DNA of 64,000 nucleotides. It comes from Flavobacterium sp. KACC 22761. Lineage in GTDB: Bacteria; Bacteroidota; Bacteroidia; Flavobacteriales; Flavobacteriaceae. The number at the start of each line of letters is the position of its first letter. Within the stretch, counting starts at the first letter, position 1. The notes under the pieces were generated by a model, which searched no databases, had not been told where the DNA came from, and saw nothing but the letters and a program-made list of their open reading frames with translations. The position numbers and the translations under genes were made by a program. Where the stretch lies: the NCBI RefSeq assembly GCF_034058155.1, contig NZ_CP139148.1, positions 2,976,001-3,040,000 of the forward strand, written 5' to 3'. Positions 19,018 through 27,701 of the stretch are shown here, one piece after another.

Positions 19018-19150
19018 TTATTTGTTTAACTGTTTAATCGTTTAATTGATTGGGATTGAGTTTAGACATGCTAAAATTCCAAAAAAAATAATGATTAAAC
19101 GAATTAACGATTAAACGATTAAACAAAAAATAAACGATTAAACATATATA
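19018..19150. repeat. Degenerate inverted repeats of TTTAATCGTTTAAT type upstream of valS
   Basis: The 270-base gap before valS carries GTTTAACTGTTTAATCGTTTAATTG near 19024-19048 in one orientation and repeated GATTAAACGATTAAAC near 19092-19145 in the other, about 45 bases apart. A TACTTTTG -7-like box for valS lies at 18971-18978. The repeats look like the AT-rich arms that frame the S23 gene. No gene is present. Confidence 0.55.
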
Positions 19151-19151
19151 A

Positions 19152-21785
19152 ATGACAATTCCAGCACAATTTGACGCTAAGACGATTGAGAGTAAATGGT
19201 ATGATTACTGGATGAAAAACAACTATTTTCATTCAGAACCAGATCATAGAACACCGTACACCATTGTAATCCCGCCGCCAAACGTCACTGGAGTCCTTCA
19301 CATGGGGCATATGTTGAATAATACGATTCAGGATGTTTTAATTCGTAGAGCGCGTCTTAAAGGTTTCAACGCTTGTTGGGTTCCGGGAACAGATCACGCT
19401 TCTATTGCAACTGAAGCAAAAGTGGTTGCAAAATTAAAAGCAGAAGGAATCAATAAAAATGATTTGACTCGTGAAGAATTCCTAAAGCATGCTTGGGAAT
19501 GGACAGATAAATATGGCGGAACAATCTTAGAACAGCTTAAGAAATTAGGGGCTTCTTGCGATTGGGAACGTACCAAATTTACGATGGATCCAGATATGTC
19601 TGCATCTGTAATTCGTTCTTTTGTTGATTTGTACAACAAAGGTTTAATCTACCGAGGATACCGTATGGTAAACTGGGATCCGGAAGCAAAAACTACGCTT
19701 TCTGACGAAGAAGTAATTTACGAAGAACAGCAAGGAAAATTATTTTTCTTAAAATATAAAATCGAGGGAACTGAGGAATTTTTGACCATTGCTACAACGC
19801 GTCCAGAAACTATTTTTGGAGATACCGCAATTTGTATCAATCCAAACGATGAGCGTTTTACACATTTGAAAGGTAAAAAAGCGATTGTTCCAATTTGTGG
19901 CAGAGTAATTCCAATTATCGAAGACGAATATGTTGATGTTGAATTCGGAACAGGATGTTTGAAAGTAACGCCTGCGCATGATATGAACGATAAAACGTTG
20001 GGTGAAAAACACAATTTGGAGATCGTTGATATTTTTAATGAAGATGCTACATTAAACAGCTTCGGATTACACTATCAAGGAAAAGACCGTTTTGTAGTTC
20101 GTAAAGAAATCGAAAAAGAATTGGAAGAAATCGGAGCTTTAGCAAAAACAGAAATCCACTTAAATAAAGTAGGAACTTCTGAAAGAACAAAAGCCGTAAT
20201 CGAGCCAAGATTATCTGACCAATGGTTCTTGAAAATGGAAGAATTGGTAAAACCAGCTATTAAATCGGTTTTAGAAACAGGAGATATTAAATTGCATCCG
20301 AAACGTTTCGAAAACACTTATGCACATTGGTTAAATAATATTCGCGATTGGAATATTTCTCGTCAATTATGGTGGGGACAACAAATTCCGGCTTATTATT
20401 ACGGAGATGGAAAAGAAGATTTTGTAGTTGCTGAAAATATTGAAGAGGCGCTAAAATTAGCACAAGAAGCAACAAACAATAAACAATTAACAACAAACGA
20501 CCTTAAACAAGATGTTGACGCATTAGATACATGGTTCTCATCTTGGTTATGGCCAATGTCTGTTTTTGGTGGAATTATGGATCCAGAAAGTCCAGATTTT
20601 AAATATTATTATCCAACGAATGATTTAGTAACAGGTCCGGATATTTTATTTTTCTGGGTAGCGAGAATGATTATCGCAGGTTACGAATATGCAGGTGAAA
20701 AACCATTTACAAATGTATATTTGACTGGTTTAGTTCGTGATAAACAACGTCGTAAAATGTCTAAATCATTAGGAAATTCTCCTGATCCTTTAGATTTGAT
20801 CGATAAATTTAGTGCCGATGGAGTTCGTGTAGGATTGCTTTTAAGTGCTTCTGCAGGAAACGATATTATGTTTGATGAGGAATTATGCAGTCAGGGAAAA
20901 GCGTTTTCAAACAAAATCTGGAATGCCTTTAAATTGATTAAAGGATGGGAAGTTTCTGAAACGATCGCACAGCCTGAATCATCAAAAGTAGCAATCGAAT
21001 GGTATGAAGCGAAATTACAGCAGACTTTAGTTGACATCGAAGATAATTTTGAGAAATACAGAATTTCAGATTCTCTTATGGCTATTTATAAATTGGTTTG
21101 GGATGATTTCTGTTCTTGGTTCTTAGAAATGATTAAACCTGCATACCAACAGCCAATTGACAGCGTAACTTTCGCGAAAGCGATCGAAATGTTAGAAAAC
21201 AACTTGAAGTTATTGCATCCATTTATGCCTTTCTTGACAGAGGAAATTTGGCAGTTAATTGCTGAAAGAACTCCTAAAGAAGCTTTAATTGTTTCGACTT
21301 GGCCAGAAGTAAAATCGTTTGACGCAAAATTAATTGCTGATTTCGAAAATTCAATTGAAGTAATTTCTGGAATTAGAACGATCAGAAAAGACAAAAATAT
21401 TCCGTTTAAAGATGCAATTGAATTAAAAGGAATCAACAGCGAAAATGTTTCTACTTATTTTGATTCAATCATAACAAAATTAGGAAACGTTTCTGCTTTC
21501 GAATATGTTTCTGAAAAAGTAGACGGCGCATTGTCTTTCCGTGTAAAATCAAATGAATATTTCATTCCAATTACAGGAAACATTGACGTTGAAGCAGAAA
21601 TTGCAAAACTGACAGAAGAATTGAATTATACAAAAGGATTCTTGAAATCGGTTGAAGCGAAACTTTCAAATGAGAAATTTGTAAACGGAGCTCCAGAGAA
21701 AGTTCTTAATTTAGAAAAACAAAAACAAGCTGATGCTTTAGCAAAAATTGCTACAATCGAGCAGAGTTTGGCTGGGTTGAAATAA
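19152..21785 (+). CDS. valS: Valine--tRNA ligase
   Basis: This 877-residue class I synthetase charges tRNA-Val and edits threonine. The PPNVTGVLHMGHMLNN segment has the HIGH motif, RKMSKSLGNSPDP the KMSKS loop, and the editing domain lies between (TTRPETIFGDTA, GTGCLKVTPAHD). The C-terminal coiled coil (IAKLTEELNYTKGFLKSVEAKL) is complete. Around residues 440-455, just before DVDALDTWFSSWLW, the sequence TNNKQLTTND is encoded by an AT-rich stretch (20471-20500) resembling the intergenic repeat arms near 7 kb. Monocistronic. Confidence 0.97.
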   Translation: MTIPAQFDAKTIESKWYDYWMKNNYFHSEPDHRTPYTIVIPPPNVTGVLHMGHMLNNTIQDVLIRRARLKGFNACWVPGTDHASIATEAKVVAKLKAEGINKNDLTREEFLKHAWEWTDKYGGTILEQLKKLGASCDWERTKFTMDPDMSASVIRSFVDLYNKGLIYRGYRMVNWDPEAKTTLSDEEVIYEEQQGKLFFLKYKIEGTEEFLTIATTRPETIFGDTAICINPNDERFTHLKGKKAIVPICGRVIPIIEDEYVDVEFGTGCLKVTPAHDMNDKTLGEKHNLEIVDIFNEDATLNSFGLHYQGKDRFVVRKEIEKELEEIGALAKTEIHLNKVGTSERTKAVIEPRLSDQWFLKMEELVKPAIKSVLETGDIKLHPKRFENTYAHWLNNIRDWNISRQLWWGQQIPAYYYGDGKEDFVVAENIEEALKLAQEATNNKQLTTNDLKQDVDALDTWFSSWLWPMSVFGGIMDPESPDFKYYYPTNDLVTGPDILFFWVARMIIAGYEYAGEKPFTNVYLTGLVRDKQRRKMSKSLGNSPDPLDLIDKFSADGVRVGLLLSASAGNDIMFDEELCSQGKAFSNKIWNAFKLIKGWEVSETIAQPESSKVAIEWYEAKLQQTLVDIEDNFEKYRISDSLMAIYKLVWDDFCSWFLEMIKPAYQQPIDSVTFAKAIEMLENNLKLLHPFMPFLTEEIWQLIAERTPKEALIVSTWPEVKSFDAKLIADFENSIEVISGIRTIRKDKNIPFKDAIELKGINSENVSTYFDSIITKLGNVSAFEYVSEKVDGALSFRVKSNEYFIPITGNIDVEAEIAKLTEELNYTKGFLKSVEAKLSNEKFVNGAPEKVLNLEKQKQADALAKIATIEQSLAGLK

Positions 21786-21805
21786 GAAATATTTCTTTTA
21801 TAAGC

Positions 21806-21845
21806 AGACCTAACAGGTTTTTAAAACCTGTTAGGTTTTTTTTTC
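21806..21845 (+). terminator. Palindromic terminator of valS
   Basis: ACCTAACAGGTTTT pairs with AAAACCTGTTAGGT almost without loop and is followed by about nine T. It is a sequence relative of the palindrome at 18391-18436. Confidence 0.85.
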
Positions 21846-21851
21846 GCCACT

Positions 21852-21936
21852 AATTCACGAATTATTTTAGAATCTATTCGTGAATAATTTGCAAATTATT
21901 GCTTTACTCAACGATTAGAAAAATAATTCGTGAATT
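21852..21936. repeat. 17-bp perfect inverted repeat (AATTCACGAATTATTTT)
   Basis: The arm at 21852-21868 recurs inverted at 21920-21936, with a third partial copy (ATTCGTGAATAATTT) between. The following GCTTCGCCTGTTCGCTTTCG is also partly shared with the repeat copy near 43.99 kb. The gap between valS and the next gene has no ORF. Confidence 0.65.
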
Positions 21937-21981
21937 GCTTCGCCTGTTCGCTTTCGTTCGAGTCGTGGCTAATAAAAAGAG

Positions 21982-22605
21982 CTATTTTACAGGTTCTCTA
22001 AGTATTGTTTTTAATTTCTCGGGAGCTGTTTTACGAAAGTCTGAAAGATAAATTTCATGATGCAATCCATTTTGTTGCAGATTGTTTTCAGTGCTAAATT
22101 TTAGAATTTTTTTTAGTGTTTGCGGTTCTGTATCAAAAGGACCAATATGAAGAACCTGAATTACTTTACCTTCTTCCATTTGAAAGAATTCAATTGTTTC
22201 GGCCAATGCATTTTGCTTTTTGTTGACCGCAATGGCAATAGCTTCTTCGGTTTGTTCTTTCGTAACGAAATTGGGCATTCTAATCATGATTCTGTAATTC
22301 CATTCAGCGCGAGGTATTTTCAGCGGAGCTTCATCCATTGAGATTGATGCGTATTTTTCGTTATCAAAACTCCACAATGCTTCTAGTTTTGGAACAACAA
22401 AATCGTTATCCATTGCTTTGTGCATAAATTTAATGACATACGCCGTGGTGTATAATGCTTGAATTTTTTCTGAAAAATCTTTTCCAGAAGGATCGCCTTG
22501 ACCTGTAAGCGATATATAATTCGCTTTTTCTATAAAGACAATTTCAGGGTTGATCTTGGCATTATAGTAGGTTTTGTCTGTTTTGGTTAAATCTAATTTG
22601 CTCAT
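21982..22605 (-). CDS. GyrI-like small-molecule-binding domain protein
   Basis: This 207-residue cytosolic protein corresponds to the stand-alone GyrI-like/AraC-effector-domain family: an N-terminal KINPEIVFIEKANYISLTGQGDPSG, a middle WNYRIMIRMPNFVT strand, and VIQVLHIGPFDTEPQTLKKI close to the C-terminus, ending in a hydrophobic-ligand fold helix. Related proteins bind amphipathic molecules; a catalytic or regulatory role here is not known. It has no attached DNA-binding domain. It is monocistronic, between valS (opposite strand) and an amino-acid permease. Confidence 0.85.
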   Translation of the reverse strand: MSKLDLTKTDKTYYNAKINPEIVFIEKANYISLTGQGDPSGKDFSEKIQALYTTAYVIKFMHKAMDNDFVVPKLEALWSFDNEKYASISMDEAPLKIPRAEWNYRIMIRMPNFVTKEQTEEAIAIAVNKKQNALAETIEFFQMEEGKVIQVLHIGPFDTEPQTLKKILKFSTENNLQQNGLHHEIYLSDFRKTAPEKLKTILREPVK

Positions 22606-22709
22606 CTTTTTTGTGTTTTGTTATGCAAATTAAATGGCATGAAGTGACAACGTTATGTCAGTAGAAATTCTGTTTTTGAATTATATTGTAGAATATTTCA
22701 TGTAAAGTA

Positions 22710-24023
22710 TTAATTATTCTTCTTCAAAAGCAAAAACAAAGGATAAGAAGCGATCGCAATACCTACAATTATAATAAAGCTTTTTGGATCGCTGTAAATA
22801 AATCCTCCTAGTAATGCAATAGAAAAAATAATCGCTAATATAGTTGACCACGGATACCAAAAAGAACGATAAGGTCTTGGTAAGTCTGGTTCAGTAGTTC
22901 TTAGTTTTAAAAGCGAATAATACGCCAGTCCCCAAACAATTATGGAGATAAAAGCGGCAAAAGAAAACAATATTTCAAAGGAGCCGATACAAATTAGAAA
23001 TAAGCTGAAAAGTGACGAAACCAAAAGTGCTATAATTGGAGTTCCACCTTTATTTACTTGAGTTCCTTTTTCAATAAAAAAACCGTCACGGCTTAATCCG
23101 TAAAGTATTCTCGGCGGAATCATCATAAAAGCATTCAAGATGCTAATTAGTGAGAAAATCGAAATTACAGTCACGATTATCGCGCCTTTTTTTCCAAAAA
23201 GAACTTTGGCAACATCGGCGGCAGCCAAATTTGATTTGGCTAAAGTCTCAATTGGCAAAACATGAAAAAATGCGGCATTTACCAGAACATAAATCGCAAC
23301 GACTAGCAAGACGCCGCTGTATAAAGATTTCGGAATATTTTTTCCTGGATCATCATTTTCTTCAGCAAAAAAACAAACGGCATTCCATCCATTATAGGTT
23401 CCGATAATTAGCTGCAATGATTTGAAAAATCCAAAGATTAGTCCGATTTGAAAAACTGAATTATCTGTCTTGATTGGTGGAATTTCAGTTCCAGAATATA
23501 TAAAGCAAGCCACCACCAAAGCGACAAAACAAATTACTTTTAACAAACTTGTAATTTGCTGAATTACGCTTCCGTTTTTAACGCCACTCATATGAAGCAC
23601 TACAAAAGCAACTAATAACGAAATCGAAATTACAGTCGAGTAATTAGCCAATTCAGGAAATAAAATAATCGTATATTCACTAATTACGATACAGTAAAAT
23701 GCGGGTGGAATAGCATTAACAATATAATCATACCAGCCAGACAAAAATCCAGCATATTCGCCTAGAGCTCTTTTGATGTAATTATATGAGCCTCCTGCTT
23801 TAGGAAGCATTGTTGCCAATTCGGAATACGAATTTGCTCCTAATAAAATATATAATCCGCCAAAAATCCAAGAAAAAAGAATTAGCCAATAATTATTTAA
23901 CAATCCAGCAATCGATCCCGGCGTTCGCAAAATCCCGACTCCAATTGTTCCGCCAATTAATACGGCTATGTTAAAGCTTAATCCAAGTGTTTTTTTTAAT
24001 TGGTTTTGTTTGGAATCTGACAT
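22710..24023 (-). CDS. APC-superfamily amino acid permease
   Basis: The start at 24023 yields MSDSKQNQLKKTLGLSFNIAV, the normal APC N-terminus; a longer in-frame start at 24098 adds a 25-residue unlikely leader overlapping a terminator. The 437-residue protein has about 12 membrane helices and the family glycine-rich first helix IGGTIGVGILRTPG. Neighbours do not identify the substrate. LAT-like amino-acid exchange or proton symport at the inner membrane is the usual role. Confidence 0.9.
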   Translation of the reverse strand: MSDSKQNQLKKTLGLSFNIAVLIGGTIGVGILRTPGSIAGLLNNYWLILFSWIFGGLYILLGANSYSELATMLPKAGGSYNYIKRALGEYAGFLSGWYDYIVNAIPPAFYCIVISEYTIILFPELANYSTVISISLLVAFVVLHMSGVKNGSVIQQITSLLKVICFVALVVACFIYSGTEIPPIKTDNSVFQIGLIFGFFKSLQLIIGTYNGWNAVCFFAEENDDPGKNIPKSLYSGVLLVVAIYVLVNAAFFHVLPIETLAKSNLAAADVAKVLFGKKGAIIVTVISIFSLISILNAFMMIPPRILYGLSRDGFFIEKGTQVNKGGTPIIALLVSSLFSLFLICIGSFEILFSFAAFISIIVWGLAYYSLLKLRTTEPDLPRPYRSFWYPWSTILAIIFSIALLGGFIYSDPKSFIIIVGIAIASYPLFLLLKKNN

Positions 24024-24084
24024 AGAATTGGGTTTTGTTGTTGATGGGTAAATGTAATTAAAAATTGAGTGATTTGTGAAAAAA

Positions 24085-24122
24085 CAAAAAAACCTCATTT
24101 AACAATAAATGAGGTTTTTGGT
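24085..24122 (-). terminator. Terminator of the TonB-dependent receptor gene
   Basis: AAAACCTCATTTA pairs with TAAATGAGGTTTT across ACAA; a long T-run is on the minus strand. The 80 bases to the receptor stop hold nothing else. Confidence 0.85.
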
Positions 24123-24204
24123 GAAATTTAAACCAAAACTTTTGATGCTTTTTAGAATTAAAGAGCTGAAAAAGTTCTAACAAATTAAAATCTAATTCAA
24201 AAAT

Positions 24205-26427
24205 TTAGAATTTGTATCGTAAGCTTGTCATGAACTGACGAGGCGCAATAGGATTTACACTGTAATTTTCGTGAACGGTATAGTTTAACTCGTTTGTAAT
24301 GTTTGATAATTTACAAAGAATCGAGAATTTTTTCCAAGTATAACCAAGTGATGCGTCAATTGTAGTATAGCCTTCCAATGGAATATCACGATCTCTAATT
24401 GTGATGGTGTATGTTTTTGGATTAGTTGCTGGCTTGTTTTCTGTCCAAACATAATCATCATTCCATCCTGCCAAACGATCTCCAATGTAGTTAGCGATTG
24501 CTCCAAAAGAAAGACCTTTTAATACACCTGTTGGCAAAGTATAAAAGAAACTTAAGTTCGCTGTATTTTGCGGTGTTCTAACAACACGGTCACCTTCAAC
24601 AAAGCTTCCGTTTGTTCCAGATGTATTTACATATCGCATATCGTTATAGCTGTAACCTCCAATGATGCTTAAGCCTTCTAGAGGTCTTGCAGTAATGTCA
24701 ATTTCAACTCCTTTGCTTTTTGTTCCGCCACCTAACGTTTTAATTGTTGTATCAGTGTTTGGAGTTCCGTCTGCTCTAAATTCTGCAGTTTGCGCTAAGT
24801 TGCTGTTTTTAATTTGGTAAACCGTAACATTTGTGCTTAAAGCGCCGCTAAAGAATTCTTTTTTGATTCCAGCTTCGTATTGATCAATAATTGAGGCTTC
24901 AAGAGGTTGCAAATCAACAGTTGTTCCTGTATTTGGTGTAAATGAGTTGGAGTAACTTGCAAATACACACATGTCTTTCATTGGTTGGTAAACCAATCCT
25001 ACTTTTGGTGAAAAGGCATCATCTTTACGTGGAGCCGTTTGTGTCATTACGCTTGGCGTTTTTGTTACATCATAAGTGTAAACAGTTGCTTCCTGCCATG
25101 ACCAACGCATTCCAAGCAAAACTTTTATTTTTTCAGTAAATGAAATCAAATCTTGTGCATATACTCCAAAACGGTTTGTTTCGGTTTTAGCGATTCTTGT
25201 AAGAGTTGAATTCGGGATATCATTTCTTTGTGTTGACGGATCAAAATTATATAGATTGATCGTATCATAATTTGCAGGATTGAAAACATAAGTATTTGCA
25301 GTAGCAAAAGAATTCTCCCAATCAACACCAGTAAATAGTTGGTGTTTTACAGATCCTGTATTGAAGGTTCCCTGCAAGCTTAATTGATCACCTAAAATAG
25401 TCTCTAAGTTTTTATTTTGTACCAATGGTCTAGTCCAGTCGCCTGTTGTAGTTACAGTAGATAATTGTGCTGTAGATTTTGATGCTCTGTCATACGATTG
25501 AAAAGAGCTGTTGAAATTCAATTTCCAGTTTTTATTGAAATCATGGTTTACTAATACCGAAGCACTAGCCGATTTAGTTTGTCCGTTTGACCAAAGTGCA
25601 CCATAAAAATTATTACGTGGCACATCAACAAGTTCTTTTCCGATAATTCCTGTTCCGAAATCTGGAGTCCAATCTGCAGTTAAATAATCACCTTGAACTG
25701 TGATTTGTGTTTTTGGATTAACAATGAAAAGAAAAGACGGATTTACATAAACGCGTTCATTTTTTACGACATCTCTAAAGCTTTCAGAATTTTCATAAGA
25801 ACCATTGATTCTGAATGCAATTGATTTTGTCAAACCTCCATAAAAGTCAAAAGCTGGTTTGTAATAAGCATAACTTCCGTATTGCATTGAAACTTCTCCA
25901 CCGCTTTTAAATTGAGGTGTTTTTGTTACTAAGTTTAAGATTCCACCTGGAGCAACATTTCCGTATAATAAAGCGGCACTTCCTTTTAAGAATTCTACTT
26001 TATCTAGACCTGAGACATCTGGAATAGAACCCGCATTGTAACGAAAACCATTTTTAAACATATTGTTGGCAGACATATCATATCCTCTTGAGAAAAAAGA
26101 CTCTTGAGCGCCACCACGTGCTGAACCTACATAAACTCCATTTGCATTTTTCAAAACTTCGCTTAATCTAATTGCTTGTTGTTGTTCAATAACTTCTGAA
26201 CCAATAATTTGAATGGATTGTGGGTTATCCATTGGCTTCAAACCAGAACGTACTGCTGTTACTGGCTTCGGTTCTTTGTTTTTAGTAACAACTACTTCGT
26301 TTAGAATTTCTCCTTTTTTGTTTTTTACAGTATCGCTAACCGCTGTCGTATTATCAGCACTTGTAAATTCTTGGCTATAAGCTCCAAAACTTATTAAAGA
26401 TAAAGCAAGTAGTAAACTATGTTTCAT
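24205..26427 (-). CDS. TonB-dependent siderophore receptor
   Basis: This 740-residue outer-membrane receptor has a signal peptide (cut near GAYSQE), a plug domain (about 65-180) with NPQSIQIIGSEVIEQQQAIRL, the siderophore-receptor segment SFFSRGYDMSANNMFKNG and VEFLKGSAALLYGNVAPGG, and a 22-strand barrel ending in the outer-membrane Phe signature (RQFMTSLRYKF). The plug matches the FhuE/FpvA-like siderophore class rather than SusC. It has a perfect promoter 36 bases upstream. The DUF4198 gene just upstream on the same strand has its own promoter and is probably co-regulated, perhaps by iron. The ligand cannot be read from sequence. Confidence 0.94.
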   Translation of the reverse strand: MKHSLLLALSLISFGAYSQEFTSADNTTAVSDTVKNKKGEILNEVVVTKNKEPKPVTAVRSGLKPMDNPQSIQIIGSEVIEQQQAIRLSEVLKNANGVYVGSARGGAQESFFSRGYDMSANNMFKNGFRYNAGSIPDVSGLDKVEFLKGSAALLYGNVAPGGILNLVTKTPQFKSGGEVSMQYGSYAYYKPAFDFYGGLTKSIAFRINGSYENSESFRDVVKNERVYVNPSFLFIVNPKTQITVQGDYLTADWTPDFGTGIIGKELVDVPRNNFYGALWSNGQTKSASASVLVNHDFNKNWKLNFNSSFQSYDRASKSTAQLSTVTTTGDWTRPLVQNKNLETILGDQLSLQGTFNTGSVKHQLFTGVDWENSFATANTYVFNPANYDTINLYNFDPSTQRNDIPNSTLTRIAKTETNRFGVYAQDLISFTEKIKVLLGMRWSWQEATVYTYDVTKTPSVMTQTAPRKDDAFSPKVGLVYQPMKDMCVFASYSNSFTPNTGTTVDLQPLEASIIDQYEAGIKKEFFSGALSTNVTVYQIKNSNLAQTAEFRADGTPNTDTTIKTLGGGTKSKGVEIDITARPLEGLSIIGGYSYNDMRYVNTSGTNGSFVEGDRVVRTPQNTANLSFFYTLPTGVLKGLSFGAIANYIGDRLAGWNDDYVWTENKPATNPKTYTITIRDRDIPLEGYTTIDASLGYTWKKFSILCKLSNITNELNYTVHENYSVNPIAPRQFMTSLRYKF

Positions 26428-26462
26428 ATGACTTATTTAGATTTAATAAAAATAATTTTTTG

Positions 26463-26493
26463 CAAATATAAGGTCACGCATTGGGTTTAACAA
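26463..26493 (-). promoter_or_regulatory. Perfect Bacteroidota promoter for the siderophore receptor
   Basis: On the minus strand TTG (26491-26493) is followed by 20 bases and TATATTTG (26463-26470), the full consensus. The expected start of transcription is about 30 bases upstream of the ATG at 26427. Confidence 0.8.
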
Positions 26494-26615
26494 AATATAT
26501 AGAGGTATTTTATTTATTAAAGTTTCATTATTTTTGTCTTAAGATTTGCTTAATATTTTGCTTTTTTAAATCTATTTTCTTATTTAGATTGAATTAAAAG
26601 AAGCTGTTTTGAAAC

Positions 26616-26650
26616 AGAAAAAGCCTTGCTCAAGTGAGCAAGGCTTTTTA
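26616..26650 (-). terminator. Terminator of the DUF4198 gene
   Basis: AAAAAGCCTTGCTCA pairs with TGAGCAAGGCTTTTT (two-base loop region), 32 bases past the DUF4198 stop, with T-run on the minus strand. Confidence 0.88.
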
Positions 26651-26681
26651 CCAAGACTAATTTAAAAATGAAGAGGTATTG

Positions 26682-27407
26682 TTATTTTACAGTAATTTGG
26701 TAAGTAGCCATTTTCCAAATTTCATCATATTTTTTGCCATTGTGTTCGCCAGCAGATTTATCTGTATGTGCATATTCAACCATGTAGTTTCCTGACCAAA
26801 TAGGAGTAAATGAGAATTCTCCTTTTTCATTTGTCCATAATTCTTTTTCCCAACCATTTGGGGCAATTACTTTGATTTTTGTTTCTTTTGCCGATGCACC
26901 ATCGTAGATTGCGAAACCAGATACTTTTTCATTCTTTTTGGCTATATCTGCATTTTCAGAAAATAAACCAATTTGATTTTTATTTGCTGTGGCATAATTT
27001 CCCGCAGATTTATTTCCCACAACAACCGTTGCGCTTGAATTGTAATCTAATTTCATTGTTCCGTAAACATCTTTAACTGTGTGGTGCATGACAATGGTGT
27101 AAACGCCATCTTCATCTGGTGTGAAAAATGCTTGGTATTTATTGTCCAATGCTTTTGCCGTCAGTTTTGTTTCTTTTTTTGATGGACTAATTACGGTCAA
27201 TGAAAAATCTTTTAAATCAGAAAACCATTTGTCGGCTTTTGTAATATCGTTTTCTGAAAATTCTCCAAAATAAACTGAAATTTCTTGTGTTTTTCCTTTT
27301 GCGCCAGTAGCTTTTGTTTCAATCCAAAGCGCGTGAGCAAATAATTGCGGACAAGCAACTAACATTAAAAATAAAAATGCAATTGTTTTTAAAGTTTTCG
27401 ATTTCAT
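26682..27407 (-). CDS. DUF4198 periplasmic protein (metal-uptake-associated family)
   Basis: A 241-residue protein with a signal peptide ending at LFAHALWIE; the mature N-terminal His in HALW is a hallmark of DUF4198/NikM-like proteins. A first domain (EISVYFGEFSENDITKADKW, then DEDGVYTIVMHHTVKDVYG) is followed by a second beta-sandwich (KVIAPNGWEKELWTNEKGEFSFTPIWSGNYMVEYAH). Members neighbour TonB receptors and are thought to bind or deliver metal; this is inference. It sits upstream of the siderophore receptor and has its own promoter and terminator. Confidence 0.87.
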   Translation of the reverse strand: MKSKTLKTIAFLFLMLVACPQLFAHALWIETKATGAKGKTQEISVYFGEFSENDITKADKWFSDLKDFSLTVISPSKKETKLTAKALDNKYQAFFTPDEDGVYTIVMHHTVKDVYGTMKLDYNSSATVVVGNKSAGNYATANKNQIGLFSENADIAKKNEKVSGFAIYDGASAKETKIKVIAPNGWEKELWTNEKGEFSFTPIWSGNYMVEYAHTDKSAGEHNGKKYDEIWKMATYQITVK

Positions 27408-27494
27408 AATATTTTAAGATTAATAGTTTAAAAAATTTTGTAGAGGTTAAATTGATGAAAAAAGCATCAATTTGCCTGCCTTTTGAATTAAAGG

Positions 27495-27524
27495 CAAATA
27501 TAGAGCTTAAAATTAGTTTTGCAA
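27495..27524 (-). promoter_or_regulatory. Perfect Bacteroidota promoter for the DUF4198 gene
   Basis: On the minus strand TTG (27522-27524) is followed by 19 bases and TATATTTG (27495-27502). The leader of about 85 nt contains a hairpin (AAATTGATG with CATCAATTT, 27452-27472), possibly a regulatory stem. Confidence 0.8.
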
Positions 27525-27701
27525 TTTTTATTTAGAATAAATATTAATAATGTTCATAAGAGCTTATTTTAAAGATGATTTATCAATTGTTGATGAAATT
27601 GTTAAATGTTGGTTTTGTGTGTAATTAAAGGTAATTCTTATTGAAAGTTCTAGTCAGATAAAATTTAAAAGCCTTAATTTTGCAATCAGAAAATTGACTT
27701 C

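Noticed and set aside
24024..24098. Upstream start for the amino acid permease
   Set aside because: It adds a non-typical N-terminus and overlaps the TonB-receptor gene's terminator.
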